Part shown: positions 1-7,085 of the stretch, piece by piece
How the letters are laid out: every line of letters begins with the position of its first letter
Numbering within the stretch: the first letter of the stretch is position 1
Origin: Candidatus Manganitrophaceae bacterium
GTDB taxonomy: Bacteria > Nitrospirota > Nitrospiria > SBBL01 > Manganitrophaceae
DNA length: 7,898 bases
Direction of reading: 5' to 3'
Assembly: GCA_004297235.1 (NCBI GenBank)
Contig: SCUR01000593.1
Coordinates: forward strand, 1-7,898
Translations under genes and position numbers: made by a program
Notes under the pieces: model-generated
What the model saw: only the letters and a program-made list of their open reading frames with translations
Database searches by the model: none
Told to the model about the DNA's origin: nothing

Positions 1-1628
<1,628 letters not shown>

Positions 1629-1637
1629 GAAATCTCT

Positions 1638-1808
1638 TTAGCTCTTTTTATTTTCCGATTGCTTCAACTTCTCTTCTAGATGCGCGATGGCAAACCCTCC
1701 AATCACGACATATCGAACGCCGGTCTCATTCAGCGATTTACAGAGCCGAACCAAATCATCTAGGGTTGGGTTTCTGCTGAAGCCTTGGCGATCATCCGGA
1801 TCATCCAT
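1638..1808 (-). pseudogene. Remnant of a nucleotidyltransferase-like gene, 56 residues
   Basis: A frame with ATG at 1808, inside the 3' end of the preceding small gene, reads through LDDLVRLCKSLNETGVRYVV and IGGFAIAHL to a TAA at 1638-1640. An N-terminal helix, then a strand ending in IGGFAIAH, is the start of the polymerase-beta-type nucleotidyltransferase fold, in which the GG is normally followed within about 10-15 residues by the metal-binding DxD. Here the frame turns straight into a charged tail (LEEKLKQSENKKS) and stops, so the catalytic acids and the rest of the domain are gone. The tail may be the original C-terminus joined by an internal deletion. It is likely non-catalytic, though still able to be translated; its stop is 9 nt before the carB ATG and may help coupling to carB. 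Confidence 0.6.
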
Positions 1809-1972
1809 CGATCTGCTTCCTCAAATGTTCTGAACCGATAGACCCCCTTTGGACAGATGCCGCGGTTCCCGCGAAGCGCCTGCAAGGTCTTTAACAGGAC
1901 ATCATAATCCTTCTCTGTTTCCGTTTCCCGCTGCCGCCGCCAGCCGACGATTTTAATCTTCTCACCACTCAT
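1760..1972 (-). CDS. Small conserved-looking protein of unknown function, 70 residues
   Basis: The ATG at 1972 shares ATGA with the sppA stop; a TTG two codons before the codon preceding it could also open the frame, but the overlap matches the operon style. The product is soluble, basic and without membrane segments. Its charged N-terminus (KIKIVGWRRQRETETEKDYD) is followed by LLKTLQALRGNRG, then CPKGVYRFRTFEEADRWMIR, a compact motif I associate with small partner proteins encoded beside nucleotidyltransferase-like genes; that association is recollection, not shown here. The overlapping downstream fragment does look like the start of a nucleotidyltransferase, which supports such a pair, possibly an antitoxin-like or accessory partner. 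No helix-turn-helix or nuclease motif is evident. Confidence 0.7.
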   Translation of the reverse strand: MSGEKIKIVGWRRQRETETEKDYDVLLKTLQALRGNRGICPKGVYRFRTFEEADRWMIRMIAKASAETQP

Positions 1973-2952
1973 GGCATCCAAAGATACAAAAACTTCGGCG
2001 CGCCCCCTTGCAGGAGCCGCTTGGGATCGACCCCCCAGGTTGCGAACGGGTTCTCCTCTTTTTGAACCGCCTGGGAATAAATGTTGTTATTGTAAGCGCT
2101 CGGCTGGCTGTAGAGGATCACCTTTGCTTGCTTGATCCCCGCCTCCGACTTCGCCAGGTCGATCGCCTGATCGAGGTAGCCGATATCGTCGATGAGGCCG
2201 GCCTCCTTCGCCTGCGGGGCGGTGTAGATCCGGCCGTCGGCGAGCGTCTTGATTCGCTCCGCCGCCAGCCCCTTCCGTCCCTGACTCACGACCTGTAGGA
2301 ATCGATCATACATGGAGTTGATCATCGACTGGAAGAGCTCACGATCTTCCGGGGCGAGCGGTTTGGTCGGGATCCCCATATCTTTATGCGCTCCCGATTT
2401 GATCGCCTCGGCCCCGATCCCCACCTTCTCCATCAACCCTTGAAGGTTGACGTGAAGCAGGATCACCCCGATGCTGCCGGTCACCGCCGTCGGATGGGCC
2501 AGCACCCGATCGGCCGCCATCGCAATATAGTAGCCGCCCGACGCCCCGACGTCGCCGATCGACGCGATCACCTTTCGTCCGGTCCGCTCTTTGAAGGCGG
2601 AAATTTCATGGTAAATGATGTCGGAAGCCGTCACCGTCCCGCCGGGGCTGTTGATCCGCAAGACGATCGCCTTCACCGCCTTGTCCCCTTCCGCCTTCTT
2701 TAATTCTTCTTTGATCCGGGCCACCATGTCGGGCTTTTCGATGAGGCCGTCCGGCTTTTCCTCCGAGATGACGCCGGCGATATCGAGCAGAAGCACCTTG
2801 TCTTCGCCGCTTCCGTCGACGACATTTTCCTTCACCGGTCCCGGCTGCGGGAAGAGGGTGATGTAATTGCGGATGCAGCCGGAGAGGAGCATTGAAATTC
2901 CTATTCCGAGAATCATCGTGAGCGTGTTGGTGAAGAAGAATCGAGATCGCAT
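1969..2952 (-). CDS. sppA: Signal peptide peptidase SppA, lipoprotein form (peptidase S49)
   Basis: Membrane-anchored serine protease that degrades signal peptides left after secretion; it faces the outside of the inner membrane. It has 327 residues, close to the 36-kDa single-domain type. Residues 1-25 are a signal peptide with a lipobox (LLSGC), so Cys26 would be lipidated. The ClpP-like core shows AIVLRINSPGGTVTASD (95-111), the nucleophile Ser138 in GASGGYYIAMAADR, TGSIGVI (158-164) and the general base Lys190 in SGAHKDMG. The 52-residue spacing of Ser and Lys agrees with Bacillus SppA. The ATG at 2952 is fixed by the signal peptide and by GGGGGAG just upstream, inside the end of carA. 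The tail (about residue 280 on, NNNIYSQAVQKEENPFATW) is not a motif I recognise. It has no known role in pyrimidine synthesis; its place here is probably operon hitch-hiking. Confidence 0.93.
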   Translation of the reverse strand: MRSRFFFTNTLTMILGIGISMLLSGCIRNYITLFPQPGPVKENVVDGSGEDKVLLLDIAGVISEEKPDGLIEKPDMVARIKEELKKAEGDKAVKAIVLRINSPGGTVTASDIIYHEISAFKERTGRKVIASIGDVGASGGYYIAMAADRVLAHPTAVTGSIGVILLHVNLQGLMEKVGIGAEAIKSGAHKDMGIPTKPLAPEDRELFQSMINSMYDRFLQVVSQGRKGLAAERIKTLADGRIYTAPQAKEAGLIDDIGYLDQAIDLAKSEAGIKQAKVILYSQPSAYNNNIYSQAVQKEENPFATWGVDPKRLLQGGAPKFLYLWMP

Positions 2953-2954
2953 GA

Positions 2955-4082
2955 TTATCTCCCCCTTCCTTGGGCAGAAGCGCTTTGGTTGGCGAAAGAT
3001 TCGATAAATCGTTTGAAGAGAAAATGGGCATCGTGCGGACCCGGCGACGCCTCCGGATGGTACTGAACGGAGAAGACCGGGAGGGTCCGATGGTGCATCC
3101 CCTCGACGGTGTTGTCGTTTAGGTTGACGTGGGTCAGCTCCACCTCTTTTTCGATCGATTGGATGTCGACCGCGAAGCCGTGGTTCTCCGCAACGATCTG
3201 GACCCGCCGGGTAGCCAGGTCCATGATCGGCTGATTCCCGCCGTGATGGCCGAACTTGAGCTTCTTGCACTTTCCTCCCAGCGCCAGCCCCAAGATCTGA
3301 TGGCCGAGACAGATGCCGAAGAGCGGTTTTTTCCCGATCAGCTTTTCGGTATTCCGGATCGCGTAGGTAACCGCCTCGGGATCGCCGGGGCCGTTCGAGA
3401 GGAGAACCCCGTCGGGGTTCATCGACAGCACCTTTTCGGCCGGCGTCTCGGCCGGCACCACCGTCACGCGGCATCCCATCTGGACGAGCCGCCGGAGCAT
3501 GTTCTGTTTAATCCCGAAGTCGTATGCCACCACGTGATAGACGGAGGCCGGCGCCGCTTCCCGCCAGGCTCCCTCTTTCCAAAGGTACGGCTCGGCGCAG
3601 GTGACCTGTTTGACCAGATCTTGCCCGACAAGCGGCGGATGAGACTTCAACTTCTTCAAGAGGGAAGCGATCTCAAACTGTTCCGTCGAAAGGATGCCCT
3701 GCATCGCGCCCCGATCGCGGATCTTTCGGGTGAGGGCGCGGGTGTCGATCCCCTCGATGGCGACGATCCGGTGGCGCTTCAAGAATTGATCGAGCGGCTC
3801 GGTCGCCCGCCAGTTGCTCGGAAAAGAAGAGTACTCCTTCACGATGAATCCTTCGAGCCAGGGGCGCGGCGATTCGACATCTTCGGAATTAACCCCGTAG
3901 TTGCCGATCAGCGGATAGGTCATCGTGACGATCTGCCCCTTGTAGGAGGGATCGGTCAGGATCTCCTGATAGCCGGTCATGCTGGTGTTGAAGACCACCT
4001 CGCCGACCGTCTCCCCTTCGGCGCCGAACGACCGCCCCGCAAACGCCGTTCCGTCTTCGAGCAGAAGAATCGCCCGATTCAT
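2955..4082 (-). CDS. carA: Carbamoyl-phosphate synthase small (glutaminase) subunit
   Basis: Hydrolyses glutamine and passes the ammonia through a tunnel to CarB for carbamoyl phosphate synthesis, feeding both pyrimidine and arginine pathways. It has 375 residues, the usual length. The N-terminal CPSase domain shows the opening ILLLEDGTAFAGRSFG and FNTSMTGYQEILTDPSY (31-47). The class I glutamine amidotransferase domain shows VAYDFGIKQNMLRRL (185-199), LSNGPGDP (228-235), the nucleophile Cys258 in FGICLGHQ, and His342/Glu344 in VQYHPEASPGP. The ATG at 4082 shares ATGA with the pyrC stop; a purine-rich GAGGGGGGAAG precedes it. The frame stays open far upstream, but that extension is simply another frame of pyrC. 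The stop codon is 2 nt before the sppA start, so carA and its partner carB are separated by three inserted genes. Confidence 0.97.
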   Translation of the reverse strand: MNRAILLLEDGTAFAGRSFGAEGETVGEVVFNTSMTGYQEILTDPSYKGQIVTMTYPLIGNYGVNSEDVESPRPWLEGFIVKEYSSFPSNWRATEPLDQFLKRHRIVAIEGIDTRALTRKIRDRGAMQGILSTEQFEIASLLKKLKSHPPLVGQDLVKQVTCAEPYLWKEGAWREAAPASVYHVVAYDFGIKQNMLRRLVQMGCRVTVVPAETPAEKVLSMNPDGVLLSNGPGDPEAVTYAIRNTEKLIGKKPLFGICLGHQILGLALGGKCKKLKFGHHGGNQPIMDLATRRVQIVAENHGFAVDIQSIEKEVELTHVNLNDNTVEGMHHRTLPVFSVQYHPEASPGPHDAHFLFKRFIESFANQSASAQGRGR

Positions 4083-5371
4083 CTTCCCCCCTCGGCCGGC
4101 GTCCAGACCCCCGCAACGGCCACGCCGGCAATCCGCCCCTTCATTTTCCAGCCGATGAACGGGGAATTCTTGCTCTTGGATTTGAAGTGGCCGGCGTCGA
4201 CCATCCACTCCGCCGCGGGATCGATCACCGTCACGTCGGCCGTGTCGCCGATGCCGAGCCGCCCGATCTTTCGGCCGATGATGCGGGCCGGATTCTCCGT
4301 CATCTTTTGGAGGAGACCCGGCAGGGTGAGGAGCCCCTCTTCGACCAACATCAGGGAGAGGGAGAGGGCCGTCTCCAATCCGACGATTCCGAACGGCGCC
4401 CGGTCGATCTCGCACTCTTTCTCCTGGGCGGCGTGAGGGGCATGGTCGGTGGCGATCGCGTCGATCGTCCCGTCGGCCAGGCCGGCCCGGATCTCTTCCA
4501 GATCGCGCCGGGTCGCCAAAGGGGGCTTCATCTTGGCGTTGGCGTCGAAGCCCCGCACCCGATCGGCGGTCAAGGTGAAGTAGTGCGGGCAGGTCTCCGC
4601 CGTCACCGCGATCCCCCGCCGCTTCGCCTCGCGGATCAAATGCACCGAGCCGCCGCAGCTGATGTGGGCGAGATGGACCCGCGCGCCGGTCAGCTCCGCG
4701 AGCGCGATGTCGCGCGCGACCATCACCGTCTCCGAGGCGGCCGGAATCCCCTTCAGCCCCATCGCGGTCGAGACCTCCCCTTCGAACATCACCCCGCCGG
4801 CGGAGAGGTTGAGGTCTTCGCAGTGATCGATCACCGGAACGTCGAAGATCTTGGCATACTCCATCGCGCGGCGCATCAGCTCGCTGTTCATCACCGGCCG
4901 GCCGTCGTCGGAGAGGGCGACGCATCCGGCGGCCACCAGCTCCCCGATCTCGGCGAGCTCTTCCCCCTTCGATCCCTTCGTGATCGCGCCGACCGGGAGA
5001 ACATGAACCTTCCCTTCGCTCTTCGCTTTCTCGAGGATGAATTCGGTAACCGATTGGTTGTCGTTGATCGGGTCGGTGTTCGGCATCGCGCAGATCGTGG
5101 TGAATCCCCCCGCCGCGGCCGCCGCCGTCGCCGTCGCCACCGTCTCCTTGTACTCGAATCCCGGCTCGCGCAGATGGCTGTGCAGGTCGATCAGTCCCGG
5201 CACCACGAGCTTTCCCGCCGCGCCGATTTTCAGGAAGTGCCCCTTCACCGAGAGGCGCGGGCCGATCTCGCGGATGACCCCTTCTTCGATCAGCAAATCG
5301 CCGACGGTGTCTCTCCCCGACGCGGGATCGATGATTCGGCCGCTTTGTATTAAAATCCGCTCCGTCGTCAT
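4079..5371 (-). CDS. pyrC: Dihydroorotase (PyrC, class I type)
   Basis: Zinc amidohydrolase that reversibly cyclises N-carbamoyl-aspartate to dihydroorotate. It has 430 residues, usual for the long bacterial class. The metal ligands are all present: DLHSHLREPG (His64, His66), the Asp pair in LSDDGRP (155-156), DHCED (His183), HLAHIS (His236) and ATDHAPH (Asp308). It should therefore be catalytically active, unlike the degenerate PyrC-like partner of PyrB in pseudomonads. MPNTDP (96-101) and the C-terminal beta-sandwich (GDTADVTVIDPAAEW, followed by KSKNSPFIGWKMKGRI) are also typical. The ATG at 5371 is within ATGA overlapping the pyrB stop, with GGAGAG 5 nt upstream. The gene stops in another ATGA shared with carA, so three enzymes of the pathway are chained by overlap. 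Confidence 0.97.
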   Translation of the reverse strand: MTTERILIQSGRIIDPASGRDTVGDLLIEEGVIREIGPRLSVKGHFLKIGAAGKLVVPGLIDLHSHLREPGFEYKETVATATAAAAAGGFTTICAMPNTDPINDNQSVTEFILEKAKSEGKVHVLPVGAITKGSKGEELAEIGELVAAGCVALSDDGRPVMNSELMRRAMEYAKIFDVPVIDHCEDLNLSAGGVMFEGEVSTAMGLKGIPAASETVMVARDIALAELTGARVHLAHISCGGSVHLIREAKRRGIAVTAETCPHYFTLTADRVRGFDANAKMKPPLATRRDLEEIRAGLADGTIDAIATDHAPHAAQEKECEIDRAPFGIVGLETALSLSLMLVEEGLLTLPGLLQKMTENPARIIGRKIGRLGIGDTADVTVIDPAAEWMVDAGHFKSKSKNSPFIGWKMKGRIAGVAVAGVWTPAEGGR

Positions 5372-6291
5372 GGTTTCTCTCCGGAAAGAAGATAAAGGAG
5401 CGCCATTCGAACCGCCACCCCGTTGGTCACCTGCTCCAGAATCACCGACGAGAGGCCGTCGGCCACTTCGGAGGTCACCTCCACGCCCCGGTTGATCGGT
5501 CCGGGATGCATGACGAGAACGCCGTCGTTGGCCCGCGCCACCCGTTTGCCGTCGAGGCCATAGAGCCGCGCATATTCGCGCAAGGTCGGGAAGTATCCCT
5601 TTCCTTGGCGCTCCAGTTGAAGACGAAGGAGGATGATCACATCGGCCCCCGCGATCGCCTCTTCCAATCGATAATGGACCTTCACCCCCCACTGCTCGAT
5701 GCCGAGCGGGATCATCGTCGGCGGTCCGGCGAGGTGAACGTCGGCGCCGAGCTTCTTTAAGCCGTGGATGTCGGAGTGGGCGACGCGGCTGTGAAGGACA
5801 TCGCCGACGATCACCACCTTCAATCCGGCGATCCCCCCCTTTTTCTCCTTGATCGTGAAGAGGTCGAGGAGCCCCTGGCTCGGATGCTCGTGCGCGCCGT
5901 CCCCCGCGTTGATCACCGCGCTGCGCAACGCCCGGGCCAAAATATAGGGGGCGCCGGAGGACGAATGGCGGAGGATGATGATGTCCGACTGCATTGCCTC
6001 GATGTTCCGCGCCGTGTCGAGGAGGGTCTCTCCCTTCACCACGCTGCTGGAGGAGGTCGAGATATTGATCACATCGGCCGAGAGCCGCTTGGCCGCCAGT
6101 TCGAAAGAGGTCCGGGTCCGGGTGCTTGCTTCAAAGAAGAGGTTGACCACCGTCTTCCCTCGCAGGGTCGGAACCTTCTTGATCTCGCGAGTCGAAACCT
6201 CTTTAAACGATTCCGCCGTCTGAAGAATCAGCTCGATCTCTTCTTTCTCCATCTCGGCAAGGGCGAGCACATCTTTTCTTTTCAGTCCCAT
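5368..6291 (-). CDS. pyrB: Aspartate carbamoyltransferase catalytic chain (PyrB)
   Basis: Cytoplasmic enzyme joining carbamoyl phosphate to L-aspartate to give N-carbamoyl-aspartate, the committed step. The 307-residue length is normal. The carbamoyl phosphate site is intact: FFEASTRTRTSFE (residues 52-64) and the mobile-loop SSSVVKGET (81-89). HEHPSQGLLDLFT (135-146) and MHPGPINRGVE (261-271) complete the family motifs. I chose the ATG at 6291 (MGLKRKDVLAL) over an in-frame GTG at 6315 because GGAG lies 10 nt upstream and the GTG sits inside the palindromic repeat. The gene ends in TGA inside the ATGA that starts pyrC, so the two are probably translationally coupled. No regulatory chain gene (pyrI) lies here. 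In Aquifex and others such PyrB forms a complex with an active PyrC, which may also hold for this pair. Confidence 0.97.
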   Translation of the reverse strand: MGLKRKDVLALAEMEKEEIELILQTAESFKEVSTREIKKVPTLRGKTVVNLFFEASTRTRTSFELAAKRLSADVINISTSSSSVVKGETLLDTARNIEAMQSDIIILRHSSSGAPYILARALRSAVINAGDGAHEHPSQGLLDLFTIKEKKGGIAGLKVVIVGDVLHSRVAHSDIHGLKKLGADVHLAGPPTMIPLGIEQWGVKVHYRLEEAIAGADVIILLRLQLERQGKGYFPTLREYARLYGLDGKRVARANDGVLVMHPGPINRGVEVTSEVADGLSSVILEQVTNGVAVRMALLYLLSGEKP

Positions 6292-6296
6292 CGTAT

Positions 6297-6330
6297 GGTT
6301 ACTCCGGGCAGGCACGGGGCCCGCCTCTAC
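6297..6330 (-). repeat. GTAGAGGCG-type palindromic repeat at the pyrR/pyrB junction
   Basis: On the minus strand the element begins GTAGAGGCGGGCCCC and continues to GTGCCTGCCCGGAG. GGCGGGC (6319-6325) pairs with GCCTGCC (6307-6313) over seven positions with one G-U, around a five-base loop. No U-run follows, so it is not a terminator. It fills almost all of the space between pyrR and pyrB, supplies the pyrR stop codon (TAG, 6327-6329), and its far edge carries the GGAG (6302-6305) that would serve as the pyrB ribosome binding site, 10 nt from the ATG. Its GTAGAGGCG start is shared with the repeat inside carB, suggesting one dispersed family. As an RNA hairpin it could also stabilise or separate the pyrR message. 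Confidence 0.55.
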
Positions 6331-6878
6331 GAAGTTGATTCCTTGTCGGTCCCCTTCTTCAATACCACCCGATCTTCCTCCCCCGTTTCTTCAAGGAGCA
6401 CTTCAACTTTCTCGTCGGTCGCGGTCGGAAGGTTTTTTCCGACGTAGTCGGCCCGGATCGGCAGCTCGCGGTGCCCCCGGTCGATCAAAACGGCCAATTG
6501 AATCTGCCGGGGCCGGCCCAAATCCATCAGTCCATCCATCGCCGCGCGGATGGTCCGCCCGGTGTAGAGAACGTCATCGACCAGAATGATCTTGCGGTCG
6601 TTCAGGTCGAATGGAATATGGGTTTTCTTCAGGACCGGAGATTCCTTCCGATGCGCCAGATCGTCTCGATAGAGGGTAATGTCGAGCTCCCCGATCGGAA
6701 CGCTCTCCCCTTCGATCTCTTGGATCTTCTTCACGAGCCGCTGCGCCAGGTAGACCCCGCCGGTCCGAATGCCGACCAGCACGATCTCCTTCGATCCCTT
6801 GTTCTTCTCCAGGATCTCGTGCGCAATCCGGGTGAGAGCCCGGTAGATTTCGACTGAGTTTAAGATGACCCGTTCCAT
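6327..6878 (-). CDS. pyrR: PyrR: pyr operon regulator / uracil phosphoribosyltransferase
   Basis: RNA-binding attenuation regulator of the pyrimidine genes; family members also often convert uracil and PRPP to UMP. The 183-residue length is usual for PyrR. The PRPP-binding loop is clear at residues 99-109 (LVDDVLYTGRT). GIRTGGVYLAQRL (36-48) and DITLYRDDL (66-74) are the other family signatures, and LIDRGHRELPIRADYVGKNLPT closes the fold. The ATG at 6878 is chosen because it matches the family N-terminus (MERVILNSVEIYRALTRIAHEI); GGGA and GGAG lie just upstream. It is the first gene after the attenuator, so it is probably autoregulated by the leader it acts on. The C-terminus (about residues 163-183) is highly charged and ends ESTS at a TAG that belongs to a palindromic repeat, so the natural end may have been altered. 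Confidence 0.96.
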   Translation of the reverse strand: MERVILNSVEIYRALTRIAHEILEKNKGSKEIVLVGIRTGGVYLAQRLVKKIQEIEGESVPIGELDITLYRDDLAHRKESPVLKKTHIPFDLNDRKIILVDDVLYTGRTIRAAMDGLMDLGRPRQIQLAVLIDRGHRELPIRADYVGKNLPTATDEKVEVLLEETGEEDRVVLKKGTDKESTS

Positions 6879-6891
6879 CGCGCTCCGTTCC

Positions 6892-6978
6892 CTAGATCGC
6901 CGGCATCAGGGTATAAAAAAACCTTCTCCCGTCTGTTGCGACTGAAGAAGGCTTCATTTGAATGGAGGTAAAAGTCAC
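6892..6978 (-). CDS. Possible 28-residue leader peptide overlapping the attenuator
   Basis: A GTG at 6976-6978 opens a 28-codon frame ending in TAG at 6892-6894, 13 nt before the pyrR ATG. AAGGA lies 7 nt upstream of the GTG and is part of the 3' strand of the PyrR-binding hairpin, so folding of that hairpin would hide it. The frame passes through the whole terminator, including two Phe codons and a Tyr codon in the U-rich stretch. Translation could therefore affect terminator folding, as in pyrBI-type leaders, or PyrR could block initiation, as proposed for some actinobacteria. There is no homology support, and a frame this short can arise by chance. Confidence 0.22.
   Translation of the reverse strand: MTFTSIQMKPSSVATDGRRFFYTLMPAI
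6915..6951 (-). terminator. Intrinsic terminator / attenuator in the pyr leader
   Basis: In the transcript CCUUCU (6946-6951) pairs with AGAAGG (6922-6927); further pairs U-G, C-G and GUC/GAC follow around a GCAACA loop with one A-G mismatch, and the 3' arm runs straight into seven U residues (6915-6921). It lies between the PyrR-binding hairpin and pyrR, where an attenuator is expected. High UMP would favour it through PyrR; low UMP would let the upstream GAGGCU sequester its 5' arm and allow transcription into the operon. Confidence 0.85.
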
Positions 6979-6986
6979 CGTTCGTT

Positions 6987-7017
6987 CCTTTCCAGCCTCA
7001 CCGGGCCGGTTTAAAGG
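6987..7017 (-). promoter_or_regulatory. PyrR-binding RNA hairpin (anti-antiterminator) in the pyr leader
   Basis: In the transcript CCUUU, then AAA, then CCGGCC, loop CGGUGA, GGCUGG, AAAGG. The upper stem CCGGCC/GGCUGG pairs over six positions (one G-U), the lower stem CCUUU/AAAGG over five, with an internal AAA bulge on the 5' side. This is the architecture of the PyrR binding loop, and the sequence agrees with the known consensus ARUCCNGNGAGGYU at 12 of 14 positions. In Bacillus, UMP-bound PyrR stabilises this hairpin, which prevents the antiterminator from forming so that the downstream terminator folds. Here GAGGCU (6994-6999) could pair with AGCCUU (6948-6953), the 5' arm of the terminator, to form such an antiterminator. 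The pyrR gene itself follows, which strongly supports the assignment. Confidence 0.88.
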
Positions 7018-7029
7018 GTAGTTTCGGTC

Positions 7030-7058
7030 ATTCTATTTTGATGGGAGGGAAAAGTCAA
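7030..7058 (-). promoter_or_regulatory. Sigma70-type promoter of the pyr operon
   Basis: On the minus strand TTGACT (7053-7058) and TAGAAT (7030-7035) are separated by exactly 17 bp, five of six matches to TTGACA and a good match to TATAAT. An AT-rich stretch (TATTAATC) lies just upstream of the -35 box. Transcription would start near 7022-7024, leaving a leader of about 145 nt before pyrR that contains the PyrR hairpin and the terminator. The -35 box is only 15 bp from the probable end of the IS1-like element. Confidence 0.75.
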
Positions 7059-7073
7059 GAGATTAATATGGTC

Positions 7074-7085
7074 GGTAGTGACTCA
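7074..7085. mobile_element. Probable terminal inverted repeat end of the IS1-like element
   Basis: GGTAGTGACTCA starts here and overlaps the transposase stop codon. It resembles the outer end of IS1 (GGTAATGACTCC at one IS1 end, from memory), and in IS1 the transposase gene also ends at the terminal repeat. This would place the edge of the inserted element at about 7074, with flanking host DNA from 7073 downwards. The partner end lies beyond the window, so neither the inverted repeat nor a target duplication can be confirmed here. Confidence 0.5.

Noticed and set aside
3129..4436. Long plus-strand open frame (435 codons) opposite carA and pyrC
   Set aside because: It is antisense to two clearly identified enzymes, is rich in Arg, Asp, His and Pro as expected from the complement of a GC-rich gene, and has no recognisable motif.
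4083..4925. Upstream extension of the carA frame
   Set aside because: The extension is an out-of-frame reading of pyrC; the CarA family N-terminus begins at 4082.
4187..5353. Plus-strand open frame of 388 codons opposite pyrC
   Set aside because: Same pattern: a low-complexity Arg/Asp/His-rich translation caused by codon bias of pyrC on the other strand.
6292..6315. GTG start giving PyrB eight more residues
   Set aside because: The GTG lies in the palindromic repeat stem, and the extra residues do not match the family start; ATG at 6291 has GGAG 10 nt upstream.
6307..6325. Hairpin between pyrR and pyrB as a terminator
   Set aside because: The stem is GC-rich but no U-run follows in the transcript, and pyrB and the rest of the operon lie downstream.
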